Part shown: positions 19,006-33,233 of the stretch, piece after piece | Layout of the letters: each line of letters opens with the position of its first letter | How positions within the stretch are numbered: position 1 is the first letter of the stretch | DNA from: Hydrogenophaga sp. | GTDB taxonomy: Bacteria > Pseudomonadota > Gammaproteobacteria > Burkholderiales > Burkholderiaceae_C | DNA: 64,000 bases | Direction of reading: 5' to 3' | Assembly (NCBI RefSeq): GCF_019635465.1 | Contig: NZ_JAHBZK010000001.1 | Span: forward strand, 186,001 to 250,000 | Notes under the pieces: generated by a model | The model's input: the letters and a program-made list of their open reading frames with translations, nothing else | Told to the model about the DNA's origin: nothing | Database searches by the model: none | Position numbers and translations under genes: made by a program

Positions 19006-19841
19006 GGTGGCTGATTGCGGCGCTGGTGGCCGCCAACCTGGTGTATTTCGCCGGCACGCGGGGCTATCTGGTGTCGCTGGGCTGGCCCGATCCGGCGGCA
19101 CAGCACGAACCGCGGCGTTTGGCGCAACAGATCCAGCCGGAACGCCTGCGCCTGCTGAACGGCCCGCGCGGCAGCGAACCCGAACCTGATGGGGAGCCCA
19201 CATCCCAGACCAAATCCACACCACCCGCCACCGGCGCGGCGGCAGCGACGTCAGCCGGCACGCCGTCTCCTGCACCATCTGAGTTGACCGTGGGCGCCAG
19301 CCCGGTCCCGACCAACTCGCCCCCCGCGGCGCCCGAGCCTGCGACGACAGCCGCGCCAGTGGTCACCGCGCCCGCGCCCCCGGCCCCCACGACCTGCTGG
19401 CAGGCCAGCGGCTTCGGTTCCGATCAGGCCGAGTTGCTGCGCGCCGAGCTGCGGCTGCTGGGCCTGCCCGACGGCGGCTGGCAACTGAGCGAGGCGCGCA
19501 GTCCAGGTCGGTGGATCGTCTACATGGGCCGCTACGACAACAACGATCAGGCGGCGCGCAAGAAGGCCGAGTTGCGAGAGCTCGGCATCGACTTTCGCGA
19601 CGTGAACACCCAGGGCCTGGCCCCCGGCTTGGCGCTGGGCACGTTCTCGAGCGAAGAGGCGGCCGACGAAGGCTTGCAGCAGGTCACCCGGCGCGGCGTG
19701 CGCACCGCGCGCGTGGTGCAGGAGCGCGCCGAGAGTGTGAGCTTCAATCTGCGCTTGCCGGCCATCACCGAGGCGCAGCGCCTACGCATCGAGTCGCTGG
19801 GGCCAGCGATGGCTGGTCGCAGCCTGCAGCGCTGCAGTTGA
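18999..19841 (+). CDS. SPOR-domain membrane protein
   Basis: A 280-residue single-pass membrane protein. An N-terminal helix (about 3-22, LRWLIAALVAANLVYFAG) anchors it, then a long Pro/Ala/Thr-rich spacer (about 60-130) and a C-terminal SPOR-like domain (about 135-220) with the pattern CWQASGFGS, RWIVYMGRYDN, and LALGTFSSEEAAD. SPOR domains bind denuded septal peptidoglycan, which suggests a periplasmic cell-envelope role. It overlaps birA by 7 bp and is the last gene of the SET-birA-SPOR operon, ending 24 bp from a convergent protease gene. Confidence 0.85.
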   Translation: MLRWLIAALVAANLVYFAGTRGYLVSLGWPDPAAQHEPRRLAQQIQPERLRLLNGPRGSEPEPDGEPTSQTKSTPPATGAAAATSAGTPSPAPSELTVGASPVPTNSPPAAPEPATTAAPVVTAPAPPAPTTCWQASGFGSDQAELLRAELRLLGLPDGGWQLSEARSPGRWIVYMGRYDNNDQAARKKAELRELGIDFRDVNTQGLAPGLALGTFSSEEAADEGLQQVTRRGVRTARVVQERAESVSFNLRLPAITEAQRLRIESLGPAMAGRSLQRCS

Positions 19842-19865
19842 ACTGGCGCTGCGCTGGCCGGGCTT

Positions 19866-21776
19866 TCAGGCTTTCGCAGTTCGGCGCTGGCGCCAGATGA
19901 GGCCGATGAGCCACAGCCAGAGGCCCGCCCCCCACCAGCGACCCATGGATCCACCGCCTCCGCCCGCTGGCAGGGAGGCAACGGCGGCCACGGTGTCGCT
20001 GCCTTCGTCGCCCAGGTTGTCCTGGACCTTAAGGCGGAACACCCAGGTGCCCGCCTGATAAGGCAATTGCACCGAGGTCATGGCCTGGGTGCTGTCCGGG
20101 ATGGTGACGGTCGTCGGCCCGGAGACCAGGGTCCACTGGTAGCTGGTGATGCTGCGCCCGCTGATGGCGACGCTGGAGCGGCCGTCCAGCGTCACGGTAG
20201 CGCCTGCGTTGACGTTGCCGATGGCCGCGATGATGGCCGCCGGCCCGAAGGCCAGTTGCAACGAGGCGTTGGCATCGAGCAGGCCAGCACCGCAGGTGCT
20301 GGTGGTGCAGTTGCACACGCCGGTGTTGGTGGTGCTGCAGGTGGGGCCCACGTAGCTGGTGTGGGCACGTGCGCCCGTCTTCATCCGTTCGATGAGGTCG
20401 CCGGGCTGCAGGCTGCTGTTGATGGTCAGCATGAGCGCAGCGACGCCCGAGGCCAGCGGCGCCGAGAAGCTGGTGCCCATCTTGTAGCCATAGACGTCGG
20501 CGCCCGGTCCGGTGGTGCCCGCGTTGTCGGTGGACAGCAGCAGGGTGGTGGAGGTGCTGCCCGAGCCGCCGGGCGCGGACAGGGCAACGTTGCTGCCGAA
20601 GCTGGAGTAGTCGGCCTTGGCCCCGTCACGGCGCACCGCAGCCACGGCCATGACCCCGTTGCAATCGGCCGGGCGGCGCAGCGGCGCGCTGTTGTTGCCC
20701 GCTGCCACCACCAGCAAGGCGCCAGCGTTGCGCACGTCGTCGGCCATGCTCTGGTAGGCCGCCGTGCAACTGGTGCTGCCCCCGAAGCTGAGGTTGATCA
20801 CCTTGGCCGGGTTGGGGTTGTTCGGCACACCCGATACGGGCAAACCCGCTGCCCAGCGCACGCCATCCAGCAGGTCGGACACCAGTGCCCCGCATTTGCC
20901 AGCCACGCGCACGGGCACGACCTTGGCACCCCAGTGCAGGCCCGAAACGCCGGTGCTGTTGTCACTGAGGGCAGCGATCTGGCCCGCAATGAAGGTGCCG
21001 TGCCAGGAGCTGTCGTCCACATCGCAGCCGGAGAACAAGGGGTTGGCCAGGTCGCCGGCGCTGACCCAGTCACCCGGATCGCTGGGGTCGGCGTCCCGGC
21101 CGTTGCCGTCGTTGGCCACGGAGAGTTCGCTGATGAAGTCGTAGCCGCCGATCAAGCGCCCCGCGAGGTCCGGATGCGAAAACCGCACCCCGGTGTCGAC
21201 CACGGCCACCACGGTGTTGGTGGCGGCCCCGGTAGTGATGTCCCACGCTGACGGCATGTTCAGGGCCGATGGCTGAAAGTCGGGCACGGTGGTGGGGGCC
21301 TTCAGGTGCCACTGGTCGGCATAGGCCGGGTCGTTGGGCACGAGCTGATTGCGCTCCAGCACGTTGGGCTCCACCCAGGCCACATCGGGGTGCAGTCGCA
21401 GTCGCCGCATGGCGTCACGCAGTTCACGCCCTTTCAATGGCCGCTGCAAGCGAATGAGCGCGGCCCGTCCGGCCTCTCCCACGCTGTCGACCGGCAGGTC
21501 GGCGGCCTTGGCCACCTCTGCGGTGTGTTCGCGCGAGCGTTTGACCGCTCGGTGCCAGGCCGCCTGCTCACGCAGGCGCCGATCACCCCAGGGTCCACGG
21601 TCGGTGGCTTCTCGGTTGAGGTCGTCGACATTGTCGTGATAGCCGACGATCAGGCCCAGAACCGCTTGTTCGCCGGTGGCGTGAGCGGCCCCGGCCAGCC
21701 AAAGCAGTGACACGCACAGGCCGAGGCGGGCCAGGTGGGCAATGTGGGAAATGCAGCGCATGCCGGTTTGTAGCAT
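19866..21776 (-). CDS. Secreted S8 (subtilisin-like) serine protease with GlyGly-CTERM-like tail
   Basis: A 636-residue exported protease; an internal ATG at 21761 is an alternative start. The signal peptide ends near residue 33 (AGAAHA). A prodomain runs to about 150. The catalytic domain holds the triad Asp194 (VVDTGVRFSHPDL), His259 (SSWHGTFIAG) and Ser436 (GTSFSAP), with oxyanion Asn361. A beta-rich PKD-like segment follows (about 515-600). The C-terminus has a run of five Gly, a hydrophobic helix and the basic end WRQRRTAKA, the architecture of GlyGly-CTERM signals processed by rhombosortase and linked to type II secretion. Several Cys pairs suggest disulfides. Confidence 0.92.
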   Translation of the reverse strand: MLQTGMRCISHIAHLARLGLCVSLLWLAGAAHATGEQAVLGLIVGYHDNVDDLNREATDRGPWGDRRLREQAAWHRAVKRSREHTAEVAKAADLPVDSVGEAGRAALIRLQRPLKGRELRDAMRRLRLHPDVAWVEPNVLERNQLVPNDPAYADQWHLKAPTTVPDFQPSALNMPSAWDITTGAATNTVVAVVDTGVRFSHPDLAGRLIGGYDFISELSVANDGNGRDADPSDPGDWVSAGDLANPLFSGCDVDDSSWHGTFIAGQIAALSDNSTGVSGLHWGAKVVPVRVAGKCGALVSDLLDGVRWAAGLPVSGVPNNPNPAKVINLSFGGSTSCTAAYQSMADDVRNAGALLVVAAGNNSAPLRRPADCNGVMAVAAVRRDGAKADYSSFGSNVALSAPGGSGSTSTTLLLSTDNAGTTGPGADVYGYKMGTSFSAPLASGVAALMLTINSSLQPGDLIERMKTGARAHTSYVGPTCSTTNTGVCNCTTSTCGAGLLDANASLQLAFGPAAIIAAIGNVNAGATVTLDGRSSVAISGRSITSYQWTLVSGPTTVTIPDSTQAMTSVQLPYQAGTWVFRLKVQDNLGDEGSDTVAAVASLPAGGGGGSMGRWWGAGLWLWLIGLIWRQRRTAKA

Positions 21777-21885
21777 CCGCCGAGGTTCGCAAATGCGTGA
21801 TCAGATAGGGACCCACCGGCCAATCCTTGGACGGTGATCCAGTCGGCGATCGGTTCGCCCGTGGTTCCCGGCGGTTGCGCCGGCG

Positions 21886-22794
21886 TCAGGCGGACGAGGC
21901 TTGTTGCCCTGCCTGTGCATCGAACCACTTCAACGCCTCGTTCCACAAGGGTGTGGCACGCGCGCGGAAGTAACCCATGTGGCCTATCGGGCCCAGGCCA
22001 TTGCGGCGGCTGTCCAGTGTGACCACCTTGACCGGGGCCTGCCGGTAGCCCGCCATGAATGCATCGCGCGATGCGGGCGGCGCCCAGGCGTCGTCCAGTG
22101 CATTCACTGCCACGATGGGAAAGCGCACTTCATCAAACCGCGCAGTCACGTCGCGCATGGACGGGTCGTCGAAAAAGTAGTTGGGAAAGCGGCACCAGTG
22201 GCGCCACTGGCGATACACGTCGATCGGCAGGTCTTCGCCCATGCCGAGCTTGCTCCAGGGCAGATAACCTGCCACCCGCGTCATCACCGGGCCCAGCACG
22301 TTCCACATGAACTGCACCCGCAGCCGCTCCAGCGGCGGCATCCACCCATGCCAGCCCGCGCCGGTGGCGAAGGTGTAGGCCGCATCCACCAGTTCGGGCC
22401 TCGGGAGCAGGCCGAGGGCGTGTCCACCGTAGGAATGGCCCACGAGCCACAGCGGCGTACCCGGCGTGCGCATGGCGTCGACCGCGGCCGCCAGATCCTG
22501 GCGGCCCCAGTCGAGGTAGTTCATGCGAAATCCCCTGAGCGAGGCCGGGGCCGACTCGCCAATGCCCCGGTAATCCAGCGTGAGCACGTCCACGCCCTGG
22601 GCGGCCACGTGCTGCGCAAATCGCTTGTAGAACCCCTGCGGCACGGCGGTGGCGCCGCCCACGACGAGGTGGGCACGTGCCTGGCCCGGTGCGCGATAGC
22701 GGTAGGCCGCGAGGGGATAGCCATCGGCAGCGCGCAGATCGACGCGCTCCGCTGCGATGTCGGTCGCCTGTGGGCGGGTATTGGCAGGCGTCAT
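21886..22794 (-). CDS. Alpha/beta hydrolase
   Basis: A 302-residue serine hydrolase with the alpha/beta fold. The nucleophile elbow is GHSYGG near residue 119, an earlier YRGIGES marks the strand-4 region, ALDDAWAPP provides the likely acid residue, and GPIGHMGYF the catalytic His. It resembles the YdbA/UCP037442 group of predicted esterases, whose substrates are unknown. It overlaps the upstream TetR gene by 4 bp (ATGA), so the regulator and hydrolase are translated from one message governed by the palindrome at 23400-23417. Confidence 0.88.
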   Translation of the reverse strand: MTPANTRPQATDIAAERVDLRAADGYPLAAYRYRAPGQARAHLVVGGATAVPQGFYKRFAQHVAAQGVDVLTLDYRGIGESAPASLRGFRMNYLDWGRQDLAAAVDAMRTPGTPLWLVGHSYGGHALGLLPRPELVDAAYTFATGAGWHGWMPPLERLRVQFMWNVLGPVMTRVAGYLPWSKLGMGEDLPIDVYRQWRHWCRFPNYFFDDPSMRDVTARFDEVRFPIVAVNALDDAWAPPASRDAFMAGYRQAPVKVVTLDSRRNGLGPIGHMGYFRARATPLWNEALKWFDAQAGQQASSA

Positions 22795-23387
22795 GGCGTT
22801 CTCCGGTTCAGGTCGAGCAGGTCGAGCAAGGCCTGTGTGGCCTGGGTGATGGGTTCGGGGCTCTGGGCGACCCGCGCTTGCAGCAAGCCGCCCTCGTAGG
22901 TCGAGACGATCAGGGCCGCCATCCGGCTGGCCTGCGCTGCTTCCATCCCGCCGTTGGCGAGGGCGATGGCGATGCGCGTGCGCATGCGGGCGAAGGCACG
23001 GGCCAACGCATCACGCAACGCGGCGTCGTCGGGCGTGGTTTCCAGACCCACCGCGGCGAGCGGGCAGCCCACTTCGAAGCCGGAGCGGATCAGGTGGTCG
23101 GTGGCCTTGGCCATCCATTGGCGGGTGGCCTGAATCGGGTCGGGCACCGCTTGCATCAGCGCGTCCAGGCCCGCCACCATGCGGTCCACCACGTCGTCGA
23201 TCGCCGCGATGGCCAGTTCGGTCTTGCCGCCTGGGAAGTGGTGATAGAGCACGCCCTTGGGTGCGCCGGCCGCCTGCAACAGCTCGGTCAGGCCGATACC
23301 GTGCAGGCCGCGCCGGCGCAGGGCGTCGGTCATGGCAGCGATCAGGCGTTCGCGCGCGCGGGGCTCGATGGGCGGGGGTGCGGGCAT
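22791..23387 (-). CDS. TetR-family regulator of the adjacent hydrolase
   Basis: About 198 residues from the ATG at 23387 (MPAPPPIEPR). The ATG at 23396 is also in frame but lies only 3 bp from the operator. The N-terminal HTH (about 8-55) shows LIAAMTDALRRRG, LTELLQAAGAPKGVLYHHFPGG, the classic TetR recognition helix. The ligand domain contains a Cys in GCPLAAVG, as in the NemR/LmrA-like branch where a Cys senses electrophiles. It is the first gene of a two-gene unit with the hydrolase and should repress itself through the perfect palindrome upstream. Confidence 0.9.
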   Translation of the reverse strand: MPAPPPIEPRARERLIAAMTDALRRRGLHGIGLTELLQAAGAPKGVLYHHFPGGKTELAIAAIDDVVDRMVAGLDALMQAVPDPIQATRQWMAKATDHLIRSGFEVGCPLAAVGLETTPDDAALRDALARAFARMRTRIAIALANGGMEAAQASRMAALIVSTYEGGLLQARVAQSPEPITQATQALLDLLDLNRRTP

Positions 23388-23399
23388 GGCGGCCATTCT

Positions 23400-23417
23400 C
23401 TAGACCGATCGGTCTAG
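23400..23417. promoter_or_regulatory. TetR operator (perfect palindrome)
   Basis: CTAGACCGATCGGTCTAG is an 18-bp perfect palindrome just upstream of the TetR-hydrolase operon. It contains the TAGACC-N4-GGTCTA pattern known from NemR-type TetR regulators, so autoregulation by the adjacent repressor is likely. Confidence 0.85.
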
Positions 23418-23474
23418 CGTCAACCGTTCAGCCATCCAGGCTGTCGTGCGCGTGACCTCACGGTATTCGTCGGC

Positions 23475-23501
23475 TACACTAACAATCCATCTGGACGGAT
23501 T
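23475..23501 (+). promoter_or_regulatory. Promoter -10 and TetR operator for the SMR pump operon
   Basis: A -10-like TACACT (23475-23480) is followed by the imperfect 18-bp palindrome AATCCATCTGGACGGATT (23484-23501), directly before the ATG at 23508. The placement over the transcription start suits repression by the second TetR protein. Confidence 0.55.
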
Positions 23502-23507
23502 TGAACC

Positions 23508-24056
23508 ATGGCCCTGAGTCGACCCAAACAGCCCGACGTGCTGCGCGCCCGCATCCTGGAAGCGGCGCAAGGCGTGCTGCTCGACGAAGGCCTGGCCGCC
23601 GTCACCCACGACCGCGTGCTGGCCCGCACCGGCATTTCCAAGGGCGGGCTGCAGCACCACTTCCGCACCAAGCAGCTGCTGCTGGATGCGCTGTTCGAGC
23701 AACTGTTCAGCGGCTTCGTGCTGCAGTACGAACAGGCACTGGCCGACGAGCCCCCGGGGCCGGCGCGCCGCATTCGCGCCTATGTGCGCGCCTCGCGCAG
23801 CAACGCGCTGGACGTGGCCCGCACCGGGCGCGCCACCGTGCTGCTGGCGCTGGGTGACGAGCAGTACCAGGCGCGCTGGTCGCGCTTCCTGAGCGAAGCC
23901 TGCTCGGCCGACACGCTGGACCCGGGCACGCTGCTGGCCTGCCGGCTGGCGGCCGACGGCCTCTGGTACAGCCTGGTGTTCGGACCGACCCCCGGTGCCG
24001 CGGAAGTGGACGCTGCCCTGCAGCGCATCCTGCAACTCACCGAGACACCGTCATGA
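23508..24056 (+). CDS. TetR-family regulator of the SMR pump
   Basis: A 182-residue repressor. The HTH region (about 12-58) reads ILEAAQGVLLDEGLAAVTHDRVLARTG followed by the recognition helix ISKGGLQHHFRTK. The remaining helices form a ligand domain related to the TetR_C group found with QacR-like regulators. The stop overlaps the start of the efflux gene by 4 bp (ATGA), which ties its function to that pump. It probably responds to lipophilic cations or other pump substrates, but the ligand cannot be read from the sequence. Confidence 0.9.
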   Translation: MALSRPKQPDVLRARILEAAQGVLLDEGLAAVTHDRVLARTGISKGGLQHHFRTKQLLLDALFEQLFSGFVLQYEQALADEPPGPARRIRAYVRASRSNALDVARTGRATVLLALGDEQYQARWSRFLSEACSADTLDPGTLLACRLAADGLWYSLVFGPTPGAAEVDAALQRILQLTETPS

Positions 24057-24397
24057 ACGCCACCGCTTCCACCTACCTCTTCCTCGGCATCGCCATCGTG
24101 GCCGAGGTGATCGCCACCACCGCCCTCAAGACCGCCGATGGCTTCAGCCGCCTGGTGCCCAGCGTGGTCGTGATTCTGGGCTACGGCATCGCCTTCACCT
24201 GCCTGTCGCTCACCCTCAAGAGCCTGCCCACCGGCATCGCCTATGCCATCTGGTCGGGCATCGGCATCGTGCTCGTGTCGGCGCTCGGCTGGATCGTGCA
24301 CCGTCAGTCGCTGGACCTGCCGGCGCTCATCGGGCTGGGCCTGATCATTGCGGGCGTGCTGGTGGTGAACCTGTTCTCGAACAGCGCCGCGCACTGA
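24053..24397 (+). CDS. Small multidrug resistance (SMR) efflux protein
   Basis: A 114-residue protein with four transmembrane helices, the full length of EmrE/QacE transporters. The essential membrane-embedded Glu lies in helix 1 (IAIVAEVIATTALK, Glu at residue 18), and the helix 2-3 signature SLTLKSLPTGIAYAIWSGIG is intact. SMR dimers exchange protons for hydrophobic cations. Members of this group can also export guanidinium, and the subtype is not certain. It is translationally coupled to its TetR regulator and ends at a terminator shared with gap. Confidence 0.93.
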   Translation: MNATASTYLFLGIAIVAEVIATTALKTADGFSRLVPSVVVILGYGIAFTCLSLTLKSLPTGIAYAIWSGIGIVLVSALGWIVHRQSLDLPALIGLGLIIAGVLVVNLFSNSAAH

Positions 24398-24414
24398 TCG
24401 CCAGTTGCCAAAAC

Positions 24415-24438
24415 AAAAGGCGCCCGCGGGCGCCTTTT
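24415..24438. terminator. Bidirectional Rho-independent terminator
   Basis: A 24-bp perfect palindrome with arms AAAAGGCGCC and GGCGCCTTTT around a CGCG centre. The A/T ends supply a T-run on both strands, so it can stop both the SMR operon and the convergent cbb-gap operon. It lies about 20 bp from each stop codon. Confidence 0.9.
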
Positions 24439-24457
24439 GCGTTGAAGAGCGGCAGAT

Positions 24458-28191
<3,734 letters not shown>

Positions 28192-28195
<4 letters not shown>

Positions 28196-29076
28196 GCCAG
28201 CCCCAGCGCGCGCTTCTTGCGCTCCATCATTCGCCAGATGAAGGGCGTGAAGATGAGCTGCATGGCCAGCTCCATCTTGCCGCCCGGCACCACGATGGTG
28301 TTGGCGCGGCTCATCCACGAGTTGTTGATCATGTTGAGCAGGTAGGGAAAGTCGATGCCCTTGGGCTGGGCGAAACGGATGACGACCATGCTTTCGTCGG
28401 CGGTGGGCACGTCGCGCGCGATGAAGGGGTCGCTGGTGTCCACCACCGGCACACGCTGGAAGTTCACGTGCGTGTGCTGGAACTGCGGGCAGATGTAGTG
28501 CACGTAGTCGGGCATGCGACGCAGGATGGTGTCGGTCACCGCTTCGGCGGTGTAGCCCCGCATGTGCTTGTCGCGCCAGAGCTTCTGGATCCACTCCAGG
28601 TTGATCACCGGCACCACGCCAATGAGCAGGTCGGGGAACTGCGCCACGTTGACCTCGGGCGTGACCACCGCGCCGTGCAGCCCTTCGTAGAACAGCATGT
28701 CGGTGCCATCGGGCAAGGGCTCCCAGGCCGTGAAGGTGCCGGGCGGCTGCTGGTAGGGCGCGGCTTCCTGGTCGTTGTGCAGGTACTTGCGGTGGCGCCC
28801 GGTGCCGCTGGCGGCGTAGGTGCGAAACAGGTTCTCGATCTCACCGAACAGGTTGGAGTCGGGGCCGAAGTGGCTGAAGTGCTGGTTGCCCGCGGCCTCG
28901 GCTTCGGCCATGCGCTGCTTCATGGCCTGGCGGTCGAATTTGTGGAAGCTGTCGCCTTCCACGACGGCGGCACGCACGCCCTCGCGGCGAAAGATGTTCT
29001 CGAAGGTGCGCGTGACGGTGGAGGTGCCGGCACCGCTGGAGCCGGTGATGGCGATGATGGGGTGGCGTTCGGACAT
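28192..29076 (-). CDS. cbbP: Phosphoribulokinase
   Basis: A 294-residue proteobacterial-type PRK (about 290 residues usual) that makes ribulose-1,5-bisphosphate from ribulose-5-phosphate and ATP. The P-loop GSSGAGTST is at 12-20, catalytic Asp in EGDSFHKF near 42, Walker B-like YEGLHGAV, and a conserved RDKHMRGYT segment. The octameric bacterial form is activated by NADH. No Shine-Dalgarno sequence is visible; the leader is made of GCACAAC-type heptamers (see repeat at 29081-29108). It overlaps cbbT by 4 bp. Confidence 0.96.
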
Positions 29077-29080
29077 GGTT

Positions 29081-29108
29081 GTTGTGCGTTGTGCGTTCTG
29101 CGTTGTGC
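29081..29108 (-). repeat. Heptamer tandem repeat in the cbbF-cbbP leader
   Basis: Four 7-bp units (plus-strand GTTGTGC, GTTGTGC, GTTCTGC, GTTGTGC) occupy most of the 40-bp gap between cbbF and cbbP. On the coding strand they read as GCACAAC units and lie where the cbbP ribosome-binding site would be. Confidence 0.9.
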
Positions 29109-29116
29109 GTGCGAGC

Positions 29117-30202
29117 TCACGCGGCGTCGCGGAACAGGCTGCGGCTGGCGAACAGGGGGTTGTCGTCTTTCACCATGGCGGGCTCCCGGTGGTAGCGCTC
29201 GATGCGCTCGACCTCGTGCTTTGATCCGAACACCAGGCCGATGCGCTGGTGCAGGCCATCGGGTTGCACCGCCAGCACGGGCTCGCGCCCGGTGCTGGCG
29301 CGTCCGCCGGCTTGCTCCATCACCATGCCGATGGGGTTGGCTTCGTAGAGCAGACGCAGGCGCCCGGGTTTGCTTGCGTCCTTGGTGTCGCGCGGGTACA
29401 GGAACACGCCGCCGCGCATCAGGATGCGGTGTGCCTCGGCCACCATGCTGGCGATCCAGCGCATGTTGAAGTCCTTGCCGCGCGGGCCCGTGCGCCCGGC
29501 CAGGCATTCGTCCACATAGCGCTTGACGGGTGGCTCCCAGAAGCGCGCGTTGGAGGCATTGATCGCGAACTCCTGCGTGTCGTCGGGGATGCGGATCGAC
29601 GGGTGCGTGAGCTTGAATTCGCCCAGGTTGGGGTCCAGCGTGAAGCCGTGAACCCCTGTGCCCACAGTGAGCACCAGCATGGTGGTGGGTCCGTAGAGCG
29701 CATAGCCGGCCGCGACCTGCTGGGTGCCGGGTTGCAGAAAGTCGGCGGTGGTGAGTTCGCGGCCCGAGGCCACTGCGTCGGCCGGCGCGCGCAACACGCT
29801 GAAGATGCTGCCGACCGAGACGTTGACGTCGATGTTGCTGGAGCCATCGAGCGGGTCGAACACCAGCAGGTACTTGCCGCGCGGGTACTCGGCGGGAATG
29901 GCACAGGGCTCGTCCATTTCTTCGGACGCCATGGCCGCCAGATGGCCGCCCCACTCGTTGGCGCGCACGAACATGTGGTTGGCGATCACGTCGAGCTTTT
30001 GCTGCGCCTCGCCCTGCACGTTGGTGCTGCCTTGCGCGCCAAGCACGTCGCCCAGCGCGCCGAACGCCACGCTGCGCGCGATGGCCTTGCAGGCCATGGC
30101 CACGTCAAGGATCAGGGCGTTGAAGTCACCGCTGGCCTCGGGAAAGCGGCGGCGCTCTTCGATCAGGAACTGCGTGAGGGTGGTGCGGCGTGACAGGGGC
30201 AT
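29117..30202 (-). CDS. cbbF: Class I fructose-1,6-bisphosphatase
   Basis: A 361-residue FBPase acting on fructose-1,6-bisphosphate (and in some autotrophs sedoheptulose-1,7-bisphosphate) in the Calvin cycle. Metal-binding motifs are ASEEMDEP near residue 92-99 and [11 protein letters not shown] at 115-125. The sugar-phosphate-binding segment [10 protein letters not shown] and the KLRLLYE-like sequence [11 protein letters not shown] match class I. It lies between cbbX and cbbP in the operon with 27 bp upstream. A chromosomal glycolytic copy elsewhere is likely but not visible here. Confidence 0.95.
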   Translation of the reverse strand: MPLSRRTTLTQFLIEERRRFPEASGDFNALILDVAMACKAIARSVAFGALGDVLGAQGSTNVQGEAQQKLDVIANHMFVRANEWGGHLAAMASEEMDEPCAIPAEYPRGKYLLVFDPLDGSSNIDVNVSVGSIFSVLRAPADAVASGRELTTADFLQPGTQQVAAGYALYGPTTMLVLTVGTGVHGFTLDPNLGEFKLTHPSIRIPDDTQEFAINASNARFWEPPVKRYVDECLAGRTGPRGKDFNMRWIASMVAEAHRILMRGGVFLYPRDTKDASKPGRLRLLYEANPIGMVMEQAGGRASTGREPVLAVQPDGLHQRIGLVFGSKHEVERIERYHREPAMVKDDNPLFASRSLFRDAA

Positions 30203-30229
30203 GGTCTCCTCGCTCGGTGCGTGTGTGGC

Positions 30230-31183
30230 TTACGGTGTGGTGGGTTCGGCGAAGACGCGGCTGGCACGGATGTCCTCGGCCCCGAGAGTGCACAGGTCAT
30301 CGGGGGTCAGCACCCGGTCGCGGTCTGCGAACAATCGGCTGGCCTGGCGCAGCCGGGCACGGTCGAGCGCGTTGCGCACGCTGCGCGCGTTGGCGAAATG
30401 GGGCTGCGCCATGCGCCGGCTCAGGTAGGCTCCGAACACCTCGCGCGCGCCGGGCGCAAAGCGGTAGTGCATTGCATCGAGCATGCGGTCGGCAATCTGC
30501 TGGAGCTCGCTCTGGTCGTAGTCGGGAAAGTCCAGGTGGTGCGCGATGCGCGAGCTCATGCCCGGGTTGCTCTGGAAGAAGGTGTTCATGCGGTCGGCAT
30601 AGCCGGCCAGGATCACCACCAGGTCGTCGCGCTGGTTCTCCATCACCTGCAGCAGAATCTCGATCGCCTCCTGCCCGTAGTCGCGCTCGTTCTCGGGCCG
30701 GTACAGGTAGTAGGCCTCGTCGATGAACAGCACGCCGCCCATGGCCTTCTTGAGCACTTCCTTGGTCTTGGGCGCGGTGTGACCGATGTACTGACCCACC
30801 AAGTCGTCACGGGTCACGGCCACGAGGTGCCCATGCCGCACGTAGCCCAGCCGGTGGAGGATCTGCGCCATGCGCATGGCCACCGTGGTCTTGCCGGTGC
30901 CGGGGTTGCCGGTGAAGCACATGTGCAGCGAGGGCGTCTGCGCCTGCAGCCCATGCAGCAGACGCAGCCGATCGATCACCAGCAGCGCGGCGATGTCACG
31001 GATGCGCTGCTTGACGGGCGCCAGCCCCACCAGGTCGTGGTCGAGTTCGGCGAGCACCGCCTCGACCTGGCTTTGCGCCAGCACCTCGCCCACGGTGCGT
31101 GGCGGGGCCTCGGTCGGTGATCCGGCCTCGGCCGCATCGTCGACCTGGCGGGTGCCCGGGATGGCGTACAGCGGCGCGCTCAT
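30230..31183 (-). CDS. cbbX: Red-type RuBisCO activase CbbX (AAA+)
   Basis: A 317-residue AAA+ ATPase that removes inhibitory sugar phosphates from red-type RuBisCO by pulling on the large-subunit C-terminus. Walker A GNPGTGKT is at 92-99, Walker [11 protein letters not shown] near 153-162, the pore loop YIGHTAPKT near 134, and the arginine-finger and sensor region toward [13 protein letters not shown]. In Rhodobacter it is activated by ribulose bisphosphate. It starts 8 bp after cbbS, which fits the form IC assignment of the RuBisCO. Confidence 0.96.
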   Translation of the reverse strand: MSAPLYAIPGTRQVDDAAEAGSPTEAPPRTVGEVLAQSQVEAVLAELDHDLVGLAPVKQRIRDIAALLVIDRLRLLHGLQAQTPSLHMCFTGNPGTGKTTVAMRMAQILHRLGYVRHGHLVAVTRDDLVGQYIGHTAPKTKEVLKKAMGGVLFIDEAYYLYRPENERDYGQEAIEILLQVMENQRDDLVVILAGYADRMNTFFQSNPGMSSRIAHHLDFPDYDQSELQQIADRMLDAMHYRFAPGAREVFGAYLSRRMAQPHFANARSVRNALDRARLRQASRLFADRDRVLTPDDLCTLGAEDIRASRVFAEPTTP

Positions 31184-31191
31184 CGACGACC

Positions 31192-31626
31192 TCAGTAGCG
31201 TTGCGCTTCGGGTTTGTCGGTCGCGTAGCTGTGGACCGTGTAGCGGATCTGCCGCCCATCGACCTCCTGGCGCACCAGACCAAAGCCGGGTTCGTTGGCC
31301 GGGCGGTTGACGATGAAGCTCATGGCGATGCTTTCGATGCCGCGCGTGCTGTCGAACGCCATGAGGCGGATGTAGTGCTGCGGGAAGGTCTTGCGGCAGT
31401 TGGCCAGTTCAAGCATCACGCCGGCCGGGTCGCGCAGGTCGAACATGGGCATGCCGAACATTTCCCAGTAGGTGTTGCGCGGGTGCGGGTCGTCGGTGTA
31501 CTCCACGCTCCAGGCATAGCCCTTGTCCAGACCGTAGGCGATCTGGGCGCGGATCTCGTCGTCGCTGAGCTCGGGCAGGAAGCTGAACTGGCCTTGCGTC
31601 ACGCGGCCGGTGGGGTTGGTCATCAT
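31192..31626 (-). CDS. cbbS: RuBisCO small subunit, form IC
   Basis: A 144-residue subunit of the L8S8 carboxylase. It begins [19 protein letters not shown]; an AGGAG 9 bp before the first of two adjacent ATGs makes 31626 the likely start, 31623 being equally possible. The conserved [16 protein letters not shown] segment is present, and the C-terminal extension ([13 protein letters not shown] onward, about 45 residues) is the hairpin found only in red-type small subunits, where it lines the central pore. It lies 25 bp after cbbL. Confidence 0.96.
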   Translation of the reverse strand: MMTNPTGRVTQGQFSFLPELSDDEIRAQIAYGLDKGYAWSVEYTDDPHPRNTYWEMFGMPMFDLRDPAGVMLELANCRKTFPQHYIRLMAFDSTRGIESIAMSFIVNRPANEPGFGLVRQEVDGRQIRYTVHSYATDKPEAQRY

Positions 31627-31651
31627 GGTCGGTGTCTCCTGGTGAATGAAC

Positions 31652-33217
<1,566 letters not shown>

Positions 33218-33233
33218 TCAGAATTTCTTGGTC

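Noticed and set aside
22791-23396. Start of the first TetR gene at 23396
   Set aside because: This ATG is only 3 bp from the operator palindrome, leaving no room for a leader; the ATG at 23387 is preferred, though the choice is not certain.
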